Assembly: GCA_037952775.1 (NCBI GenBank)
Contig: JBANAY010000004.1
Span: forward strand, 434,001-498,000
DNA from: Clonostachys chloroleuca
Lineage: Eukaryota; Ascomycota; Sordariomycetes; Hypocreales; Bionectriaceae
Reading direction: 5' to 3'
DNA: 64,000 nt
Part shown: piece after piece, positions 47,792 through 57,140 of the stretch
Numbering within the stretch: the first letter of the stretch is position 1
Layout of the letters: each line of letters begins with the position of its first letter
The notes under the pieces: generated by a model
Databases searched by the model: none
What the model was told of the DNA's origin: nothing
Seen by the model: the letters and a program-made list of their open reading frames with translations, nothing else
Program-made: the position numbers and the translations under genes

Positions 47792-50612
47792 TCAACTAGT
47801 AGAATGTATATTACACGAATGACATTGGTCGTCTCATGTGCAGCAGAAGTGAAATTGAAAGCGGGCACCAGAGGATCATGCAGCGCAGCACATCAAAGCC
47901 GATGGCATCTTGTATCGGCGAAAGCTTCTTCTAAGTCTACTAAGCCGAGTGGTTAGTTGCCTCAAGTCTCGAAACAAGTCTAGCCACCCGTGTAATTAGA
48001 GTATGTTGAATCAGAAATGGCGCAAACTGGGGCAAGATGGTGGCTGAGAAATACAAGGGCAAAACGACGGTGTGGAGGGGCTGTTACACTAAAACACATT
48101 TTTAATCCCGAAGCTAGGGCGCCTCTTTTTTTTTCTTTTTCTCGTCGTGAATCTTCAACGGTAATTAGTTCTTTAATGAGGAGAGGGTTTGATATAATTA
48201 CGTGGCAAGGTCTTGGTCCTGTCATCTTGGCAAAAGCGCCGAGACCTTGTTTGTCATAGACGAAAAGCGGGCCAAATAAGAAGATGAAGATGAAAAACTC
48301 GCTCGGTTTATGTGCTTTCAGCTTGGAATCTGCTCAGGTCATCATAGGCTCCAACAGGACAGCACGCAGACGCATCACGGTGCCCAGTGCACTTGCAGTA
48401 GTGGCGCTTCATGGGCCAGGGTGCTCGGTAAGCTCCTGGCGGATTCCTAGGGCATGAGAGCGCTAGTCAGGTAGCTAGTAATTAAGGGGCAGATCCAGCT
48501 GGATTATCGCCATTCCTTGGGGAGTGAGAATTAGGGTTTCCGTCTCTTCGCCATCCGAGCAGGCGGACAGGCGGACAGGACCATGAAGCCGGTGGATCCG
48601 CACAATTCGTATCGCATCGCTGGGCGTGACACGTATACGATCCGTAGATCAATCGGCCTTGGATTGTTGGAGCGGTGGGCGACGATACGATGTGCTGAAG
48701 CTTGCCAAGCACGCAGAATACGACCCAGAGAGGGCAGCCCTGAAGCTGCAACACACTCTGAGAGTCTGCTCAAACAGGAGATGTTATAACTGTTGACCGA
48801 CCCTCGATCTAGCAACGTAGTGCTACGTCCCGCGTATTCACTCATTCATGCAACTTCGCTGCCACCCATAGAACAGGGAAGAAGTCCTCGGTCTCCGGTC
48901 ATCAGGTAATTAATCATGGAATCTGGCTGCGACGGTATGGCCTACGTACCTCAGGCGGCGGGCTGACGGGGGCTGAGTCTCTTACCTACCCATCACATAA
49001 TAAAACAAGTAATCATGATTACCTGGCATCGGGTGCTTCCCCCGCTGACAATGCCCGAAGGACCCGTGTGCAGCGCTGATAAAAAACAACCTGAGGAAGA
49101 TATGGCGTTGCTGGACGCCGAAATGAAGGACAATAAATTAATTTTGCTGGTGTAGCCCCAACTCAACTGAGGCCGAGTCGTACAATGTAGGTAGGTCGCG
49201 ATCCTGCTCCAGGCGGACATGGCGTGAGCTAGAGCGATGGGTGCTGGATCATTCGATGATGATTCGAAAGCCGCTCAACGTCGACCGTGGGCTTGAGCAA
49301 GAATGAGGAGGGGGAGGGGCCCTGGCTGCGCTAGAGGGGGACCGTTGTTGGAGATGATCTGGTTGAAACACGCACATTAAATAAACGGGAAGGACTGATC
49401 AGCCAGCGACTAGGATGGTAGCCCCAATTAGCAGATACCTGTTGACGGGTGCAGATACCTTCCAGAAGCGCAGTGTCCAGCAGCCACAGCTAGTACCCAA
49501 GCAGATAGGCTCAGGTACCACGGGCTTGGCATCAGGGGGGAGGGGCATTGAGGTGGTGCCTGTCCAGAAATTGGCGCCCTGCCATTGGCTCGCGCCCTGG
49601 TGGCTCTGTCTCAGGTCAACTCCGTACCTGCAGACGAACGCTCCCTGCTCCTCAACGTGCCTTCAACTTTCCCCTTCCTGGATCCCTGCTCTGCTATAGA
49701 CCGCCAGCAGAACAGAACTGACGGCGAATGCAACCGAGTCTCAGCGCAGTGGCGAATCCTATTTGTGCCTGCTCTGACTAACACCCAGCTCGCGCCATAG
49801 ATGGCTGGTCTGCCTCCTCCTCGACGCCGTGCTGGGTGCCATCGCTCACACCCTCCAGAATGCACGCCCGGCGCCAAAGGTCTCCCATCTCCTGGGTAAA
49901 TGGCCCGCCAGGAACACGGGACATGGCGTTGCACAACATGATATTATAGGATCGGATGAGTATAGGCCGCCTGCCATTCCCAGCAAGCGAAATTGAGCCC
50001 ATTATGGCTCTGAGCATGGCGAAACAGCTGGGAACCTGGCCCCTGTAACCGCTGTCTCCGTTCGGCCAAACAGATCACACACACCTTTCTGTCCTCTCCC
50101 CATCTCATAGAACGGGGCCCATTAGTCTGAGGCATGGAGGCAGGGAATATGGCTGTTTCGCCCCGAAAAGTCGCACCTGGAAGAGGAACATGGGACTGCA
50201 CGCCGAGCCTCCTTTCTGGCAACTACTATTATTACTCCCATTCCCCCTCCTCCTTCGTTCTTCTCTCTTCTTCTCTCCACCGTTGACCTTCAAAGTTCGC
50301 TCTCCAGGTCTCTCGCTCTCTTGCAACGTCTTCGCGACTTGCCTGCCATTCCTTCATTTGGTTTCTATTCTCGCCTGGCTGTGCCACCATCCCAAGAAAC
50401 GTACTTTCGCTTCAAGCTCCGGCTTCAAAACGCCAACAAAGTCAAACTTGATTTCACTCGCTCGAGATCAAACCTGCATTTGTCCAAGGACTAGCTCAAT
50501 CGAATTCGCTCTGCTCGCAATCCATCCGTCTCCTGGAGAGAACTACTCGAGATTTTAACTCGATCACCACCACGACCCACAACCCCGTCTCATTCCCAAA
50601 GTAACAGTCAAG
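47792..50612. other. Gene-poor stretch (2.8 kb) ending in a pyrimidine-rich promoter
   Basis: No recognisable gene. The last 400 bases (50210-50612) are strongly pyrimidine-rich with CTTCTCTC runs, as in promoters and leaders of highly expressed fungal genes, consistent with the secreted-protein gene that follows. Confidence 0.5.
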
Positions 50613-51786
50613 ATGAAGGCTTCCGTTGCTGCCGTTGGCGTCCTCGCCGCCGTTGCCAGTGCCCACTCTCCCCGTCACTTCCACTGGAACCGTCGTGCTC
50701 TCAACGAGACAGCCTCTGAGACGACCCTGACCGTCAGCGTCACCCAGGTCACGACCATCACTAGCTGTGCTCCCACCGTCACCAACTGCCCCGCCAAGCA
50801 GTCTGACATCGACAACCTTCCCGAGTCCGCCAAGACAACTGCCGTTGTCACCCAGACTGTTCCCCTGACCACCACAGTCTGCCCCGTCTCTGATGCCTCC
50901 AGCATTGCCTCGTCTCTGGTCAACGAGCACATCTCCAGCAATGCTCCGGTCTTCCCTAGCAGCACCGGACTCTGGTCCAACTCTTCTGCTCCCGCCCCCA
51001 CTGGCGCTCCCATCACCTCTGGTTCTCCCAACCAGCCCAGCCTGACCACTTCGGTCATCCCCATTGTCACCGATGTTCCTACCACCATCGTCGAGAGCGG
51101 TCTCACCAGGACCACCCTTGTCCAGTCCACCATCTACTCCACCGTCACTGTCCCTTGCTCCAGCGCCTCCGGCATCACCTCTGCTCCTGGCTCCGGTAAT
51201 GGCAATGGCAATGGCAACGGTGGTGATGACATCACCTCCACCAGCACCTCTACCACCACTGGCACCACTACCCTGACTGTCTCTGCCCCTGGTGGCACTG
51301 AGACCAACAACAGCCCTAGCAACGGCGGCAACAACAGCGGTAACGGTGGTAACAACGGTGGCAACGGCAACAACAGCGGAAACGGTGACTGCGTTGCCTC
51401 CACTGTTACCGTCACTGCCCCTGCCTCTACCGTCTATGTCACCATTGGCGGCGACAAGACCTCCACTGGCGCTGGCTCTGTTCCCACCGGAACCCCAGGC
51501 TTCTTCTGCTCCTACTGCTGTCCCTACTGGTGGAAACAGCAACAACGGAGGAAACAATGGTGGTAACGGCGGCAACAACGGTAGCGATGATGATGAGTGC
51601 GATGACGATGACACTCAGGATGACGATGAGTGCGACGACGATGAGGGTGATGACGATGAGTGCCCCCCTGAGAGCACCACCACCCTCTCTGCCACTGTCA
51701 CCGTTCCCTTCCCTACTGGCAACGGCACTCAGCCCACCCCCACCAGCATCTTCCCTACTGGCGGCTTTGCCAAGCTCCGTCGCTAA
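50613..51786 (+). CDS. Secreted Ser/Thr/Asn/Gly-rich protein with acidic Cys-containing tail (apparent frameshift)
   Basis: Signal peptide MKASVAAVGVLAAVASA, then a dibasic Kex2-type site (HWNRR|ALNE) near residue 28, then a long Ser/Thr-rich stretch with repeated TVTV/TTTV motifs suited to O-mannosylation, an Asn-Gly repeat tract (about 195-260), and a tail with three DDDEC motifs (near 330-350) ending GGFAKLRR. There is no GPI signal, so it is secreted or wall-associated. No enzyme family is recognised. The frame changes at the four-C run 51493-51496: with one C ignored, GSVPTGT continues into QASSAPTAVPTGGNSNNG and the span is exactly 391 codons (390 residues). In the sequence as given, the first frame ends at about 51566 with the odd tail FFCSYCCPYWW. 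The rich pyrimidine leader suggests strong expression. Confidence 0.75.
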
Positions 51787-52350
51787 GCAATTAAGCTACC
51801 TTCCCATGGAAAGGATTGGATGTTCCGCATGACGGGGCATGTGGTCCTGGCAGCGGACATCACTCGATGGGCGGGTGGTCCCCCATCGGCTGCTTGATTC
51901 AATGTGACTATGGCTCATGAACACCCCAAAATCCACCCGAACATTTTATGGCGCCTTGGTCTTGAGTTTTTGCAGATAAACCATTGGATAGGTTTAGGAG
52001 ATTTCTTTGTCATTTCGTCTATTTTTCCTTTCTGGCTAGCACAGGGTTCACACTCGGCTGTGGATATGTGTCTTTACTTCTTAGCGTGTACAAAGTTGTC
52101 ATATAAAATGGAAAGGGTAGAAGATTCTAGATTTCTTGTCAATCTGTGCGTGTCGTGAAATGTTCCATGAAGATCGTAAACTCTTACTCTATCCTTGTTG
52201 CTTTGCCTATGCGCTCCCGCTCTTGCTGGAGGAACGTACCAAGCCCTTGGCCATTGAGGTTCAGACGCCCATATTTCCGATATTCTGGCCCAGTTGCTTC
52301 ATGTTAAACTCGCTGCCGATGCGTCATAATTCAATGTCTTCATTATAATC
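51787..52350. other. Intergenic, convergent 3' flanks
   Basis: 3' flanks of the secreted-protein gene and the CENP-Q gene. No gene is recognised. Confidence 0.55.
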
Positions 52351-53933
52351 CTAGCCAAACAGCACTTTCTCATACTGCGCCTGCGTGAGATGTTGATACA
52401 ATACTCCTCTCAGCGCAGCTTTACTTAGACTCAGCTGAGGGAGTAGGCCCTCGGTCTGCTTCAAGTTTGCCTTGATACTCTCTACGTGGCCTCCAAGCTG
52501 AAGCGCCAAATCCTTGATCTCCTCTTCGCCTTGCAAATCCTGAAGGGCTCGTTAGATTTCCACATGTCTTTTCGTTTGCAGCTCATTGAACAGTGACAAA
52601 GGCTTACCTTGAATAACGCACCAGGGGGACGGGCCCCTCGTCGTCAAAGGCCAACTCCACATTGTCGCCCGCACGGGACGTGGTCGCGTGGGGGGTCAGG
52701 ACGTGAGCCTTCTTGAGCTGCTCCCGCTGCTGCCTCGACTGGCCCCTCGCGCCGGCCTCGAGGTTCTGGAGCGTCTTGTAGTCGCGCTCGAGCTCCCTCT
52801 CCAGGCGCTCCTTCTCCTTCCTCAGCAGCTCGACGGCGTGGAGGGCCGGGTCGAGCTGCCGCTCCAGGGCCTGCGAGGCGTCCAGGACACGCTCGAAGTC
52901 CAGCTCGAGCTCGCGCCCCCCGTCGCCGCCCCGGCGTCGGCGGGCCACCATCGAGCCTCCTGCACTGGCGGTGGCGGGCGGGAAGGGGAGGCCCTTGTGG
53001 AGCTTGCGCGTGATGCGCCTGTAGAGGACAGCGAGGGCCGAGGAGGTGTGCTGGCGGCGCTGCTCGGAGTTAGAGAGGCGCTGGAGGATGGGCCGGTGGG
53101 CGAGCTCGAGCGTCTCTGTCGCCGCTGCGATGGAGGGGCCTGCGAGGGCGGTCCACTTGGCGTCTATCGTCGATTGTCGGATGCCGCGTACGAACGAGGT
53201 GACGTGGAGGTATGGTTTGGTGAGGAGCTCGCTGTCGGATTCTGACGGGGAGCTCTCCCTCGAGGGACTGCGTCTGGACGGCGGCCGTTCCTGCTCTTCG
53301 TGCTGTGATTCTTCCGCTTCCTCTTCCTCTACTTCGCGTTCCGGTGGAGGCGTGTTTTGTTTCCGGCCACGCCCGCGTTTGCTCTTCGTTGTAGGCTCAT
53401 TTTGTGCGTCCAGCGATTCACGCTGCGCTGAAGGTCTCCCTCGCCGCCTCTTGCCCGGTGGAGGGGCAACAGCACGCGCCGTTGACTCGTCCACAGCCTC
53501 TTCCTGTGATGTGGGATCTGGCTCATTTCGAGCCTTCCTCCTACCTCGGCGACCGGTCTCCTGTGCTTGTTCCTCAGGAACATCCTCCTCAACTGGTGCT
53601 GCCTTTGCCCCTCTTCTCCGTGGTGCCTTTTCCTTCGTTTGCTGCTTCGAACTAGTGGCCCTCGGGGGGCTGGCAGGTGCCTCTTCTTGTTGTAATTGGG
53701 TCTTGGACGGCCGTCCACGCTTCCGGGGGCGGGCTACCTCCTCGTCGCCGGCGTTGGCATTCCCAGTGGTGTCGGGATTGGGAGGGTCTCTCTGAGACGC
53801 GTGAGACGCGCTGGCGGGTGGCCGACCGCGTTTGCGCTTGGTACCTGCTTGTCCGGGGGCCTGTGGTAACAATGAGTGCGTGTTCTTAGATGTGACGGTA
53901 TTAAGTCAATACGATCGGAAGATGACTCACCAT
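52351..53933 (-). CDS. CENP-Q/Fta7/Okp1-type inner kinetochore protein
   Basis: Component of the constitutive centromere-associated network; yeast Okp1 pairs with Ame1 at CENP-A chromatin. Exons: 53933-53931 (only the ATG), 53860-52622 and 52539-52351, giving 476 residues. The first intron has GTGAGT/CCACAG; without it the long exon has no ATG in frame. The second donor is GTGCGT at 52621, which keeps the conserved C-terminal frame; the nearby GTAAGC would put it out of frame. Residues 1-210 are disordered with several AT-hook cores (KRGRPP, RKRGRPSK, RRGRPSAQ, KRGRGRK). Residues from about 230 hold the helical CENP-Q domain (KPYLHVTSFVRGIRQSTIDA), coiled coil follows near 330-385, and the end is VLYQHLTQAQYEKVLFG. 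A four-codon upstream ORF (53963-53949) precedes the ATG. Confidence 0.85.
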
Positions 53934-54490
53934 ATCTATCAAATCTACTCAAGTCCGGTTCATGAAGCAGAAAGTATATGAAGGCGCGGGTGGATTTGGC
54001 TGGTTCCGAATAGCTGCAACCAACGGCCGGGATCTTGGCGCTTCCGAGTAGTGCAAGGGTCCAGCTCGGCGCTGTTCTGCAGCGACCGCGGAATTAGTAT
54101 GGGGATCAACTGGTTTGGCAGCTCAGGGTCCGCTAAGAATGCGCCCCGCACGTAGGTTGTTTGCTGGTTGCTGGCCAACCGTTATTGGAGCCAATAGACC
54201 CCTCCCCTCCCCCAAAAGAATGGAAGATTGTTGGCTAACAGCACCACTAGGATAGCCGGGGCCCTGATGCAATTACCTACACCGGCAGCCTAATAAACTT
54301 CCTATCTGTCCTTCCACATCCAGCAAGCTTCTCCTCCTCCTCCACCCAGATCTCTGTCGTCCATCTGTCGCTTATTCCATTCTTCACTTGACTGGTATCG
54401 GTATTGATCAGAGAAGCTTCTTAGATCTTGGCTGCATCGTCTTCTTGACATTATACTACATCCTTACTCCTCCGCTTAGTTCCACCCAAG
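53934..54490. promoter_or_regulatory. Divergent promoter with inverted CCAAT boxes
   Basis: 557 bases between the CENP-Q gene (minus) and the membrane-protein gene (plus). At 54184-54195 ATTGG and CCAAT are separated by two bases as an inverted pair, a layout that could bind the CCAAT-binding HAP complex. The stretch before 54491 is pyrimidine-rich. Function is inferred from motif and position only. Confidence 0.4.
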
Positions 54491-55371
54491 ATGCGATTCT
54501 CCCTCTCCACCGCAGTCGCGGCCCTGCCTGCCCTGGCCTCTGCGCAAGACTTCCAGCAGTACCAGGCTCAGTTTCAAGACCTGCTCGGACAGATCAGCTC
54601 GTATGTGCCCAATCCTGGAAAATACGATCATGCTTCTGCGCAAGAGGCCAAGAACGGCCCCTTGAAGCTGCACACCTTCACCCTGGAAAACTGGAACGAC
54701 ACCCTCTACGGCCCCGTGGCCCCAACTGCCACCGTCCCTGAGGAGTGGTGGGTGCTGGTCACCGGCCGAAACAAGACCTGCTTCGGTATGCTTCCTACTA
54801 GTTGCGCGCAGCGGGCGCGCAATGCCTTTTTGATAGCGATGCTAACTGATGACCAGGCCACTGCAACAAGCTCGAGACTGCTTTCAACGAGTCTGCCCGA
54901 CAATTGGCTCCTCTCCCTGATGCGCCTCACGTAGGCCTGCTCAACTGCGATGACCAGCCCATTCTCTGCAACAGCTGGTCCACCGGCCCTGGCAGCCTTT
55001 GGATCTTCGATATGCTCCCCCTCCCGCGGAGATCAACATTTACAAAAAGAGGGTCAACTTGACCACCGCCTCCCCCGAGGACTTCCTGGCTCTCAAGGGC
55101 GACCACTCCAGCCTGCCCGTCCACGAGTCCTGGTTCCACCCCTACAACGGCCAGGGTGCCAAGCTGGGTCTCACTGTTCCCTTTGGCTACTTCACCTGGG
55201 CTTTCGCGCTCATCCCCAGCTGGCTCTTCATGCTCGTCATTTCTTTCTTCAGCCGAAGCATGATGTAAGTATTCCGCGATCACATAACGGCCTAGTGGCT
55301 CCCGTTGCTAACACAAATGAAACAGGTCGCGCCGTATGGAAGGCCACGGTGGCGCTCCTCCCCGTCGATAG
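54491..55371 (+). CDS. Single-pass ER/secretory membrane protein with thioredoxin-like lumenal domain (apparent frameshift)
   Basis: Exons 54491-54785, 54857-55264 and 55326-55371. There is a signal peptide (MRFSLSTAVAALPALASA), then a lumenal domain with EEWWVLVTG, a CFGHC cysteine pair spanning the first junction (near residue 98-102) and NCDDQPILCNSW, then a membrane helix (FGYFTWAFALIPSWLFMLVI) and a short basic tail (SRRMEGHGGAPPRR). This is a type I topology. The strand-then-CxxxC pattern suggests a thioredoxin-like fold, so a redox or folding role in the ER is possible, but this is inference. One base is missing in the five-C run 55017-55021: before it SLWIFDML reads in one frame, after it PPPAEINIYKKRVNL in another. 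Adding one base gives 750 coding bases, 249 residues. It lies between two kinetochore genes. Confidence 0.78.
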
Positions 55372-55620
55372 GTGCGCTCAGCTTCAACGGACTCAGGTGA
55401 CGGAAATAGTGGTTGTGGCTCGGTAGATGTTGTAATAGGTTGTTATGGGGTGGGTAGAACTGCATACATATGTCGCTTCATGGGTGCTCGTAACCGGAAA
55501 CCACGCGGTTTCCTGAAAGGAATGGTAACAAATTCACATCTTTTCCGTTCCAACATCAAGTCGCAGTGCGCCACTAGAAATCTTGTAGATGTCGCCAAGG
55601 TCTCGGAGTGGCGCGCACGC

Positions 55621-56265
55621 TCATGAGGGGCGATTGCAGACGTCCTGCAGCGCTGTTAAACTGTCTAGGACTTCGTCTTTGATCTGCGCATTGGCAAATT
55701 TGCCGTAGCGGAGGTCGCTCAGGCCGCCGATAATTTGTCTGGTCGACTCCAGCAGTTCCGCCTCCTCGCTCTTTAGTCGTTCAATTTCAGCGTCGAGGGC
55801 TTTGACGGCTCCGTCTACTTCGGGGATAATTGAGGAGAGGGAATGCTTCGCAGGTTTTGCCCCGGAGAGGCTGCCGAATAGCTGTTAATGAAACAAGATT
55901 CTGTTAGCGACTCAAAACATTGTGCTCGTGATCGGCGCCCGAAGTGTCCTTGATTGTGTGGGTGCTCACCGCTCGCTCCAACTCGACCTCGCCATCTACC
56001 TCGCCTTTGGCGGCTTCTCTCTTTACCCTCAGCAGCTCCTTCTTCATTGCCTGGCCCAGGGTCGCCTCGGCCTCGATGTTGGATTGGACTTCCTCAAGCG
56101 CTTTGTCGCGTTGCGCCACGAGGTCCTGCCACAACAATCGAATTTGGGGATTGTCGCGCTGGGTGGGGGGAACCGCTCGGCGAAGTGCTCGAACGTCATG
56201 ATGGCATTCAAGCTAGAGGGTCGCAGGAGGTAGTTCTCCAAGACCTCGGACTCCGTCGGAGCCAT
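55621..56265 (-). CDS. Nkp2/Cnl2-family inner kinetochore protein (apparent frameshift)
   Basis: Small coiled-coil CCAN subunit; yeast Nkp2 pairs with Nkp1 beside Okp1-Ame1, and the fission yeast counterpart is Cnl2. Exons 56265-55970 and 55881-55621; intron GTGAGC/TAACAG. The start MAPTESEVLENYLLRPSSLN with MTFEHFAERFP is the family signature, followed by NPQIRLLWQDLVAQRDKALE and a long heptad helix. The second exon runs LFGSLSGAKPAKHSLSSIIP to CNRPS. The C run on the minus strand (G6 at 56166-56171) is one base short of the conserved frame; adding one gives 297 + 261 bases, 186 codons (185 residues). Without this, a prediction would stop early or start at an internal Met (56137) and lose the signature. 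Divergent from eaf3. Confidence 0.8.
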
Positions 56266-57140
56266 GTTCGGCGTGCAGTGTTCGGTCGCAAATCTGGTCA
56301 ATGGACGATATGGAAATGGGTTTGGAGCAGAGTAGTCCGTAGTTCAAGCACAAACACACAACGGTTGCGCAAGGTGTGTGGGTTGGCGCGTGCGTGATTC
56401 GCTGACGGGGTCTTGAAAGGAAGCGAGTGGGATGGATGGATCTCTGATTAAGGCGGGATGTGTCCTAGGAACCTCGCAATCATCAAATGTCTACTACAGC
56501 AGTGCAACTTGGGGCTAAGCTTGGTTTTGGGAGAACAATGGAATCATGCATGGGACAAATCGGCCATTTGTTCTTGGAAGGGATACCGGTCATGTACCTA
56601 GAGGCAGTAAACGAAGTAGAAAATACAGGCGGTTCATTGTCCTGTGCATCGGCCACCGCCCTGCTGCATCCACTCAATTTACGGCCCAGTGGTGCAGCCA
56701 CTTTAATTCAGTCGCGTCGCGTTACTCGCTCACCCCGGTCCTAACATGTACTCGACTTGTACCTGCCTCCTGCTGTCAACTATCCGCAGATTTCTTGAAA
56801 AGTAAAGCCTTTTCTTTGCTTCACAACAAGAGCTCTGTTTCCCACCGCGGCTCATCGCTTCCATCTGTTTTAAGCGCAGGGACGCGGCTTTTCTTCTTCT
56901 CTCTTCTTCTCTCAGTGTCAGAGTTCTCCCCTTTTCTCCGTCGTGCTGTCGCATTCATCAGAACAAAAAGATAGTCAAATACTCGCTCAGCACTCAGAGT
57001 AGACACTCTCTCACGGATTATCAACCAGAAGCTTCATCTTGATTTTTTTTACCTGTATCGGAGGGCTAGAGGTAGTGTTCATCCAAGAGGCAGAAGCCAG
57101 GCACAAAATACGTGGCTCTCACCCTGAAAACTAAGCAGCC
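56266..57140. other. Intergenic, divergent promoter region of the Nkp2-type gene and eaf3
   Basis: 875 bases. The 56880-56940 segment is a CTTCT-rich pyrimidine run about 200 bases before the eaf3 ATG. No gene is recognised. Confidence 0.5.
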
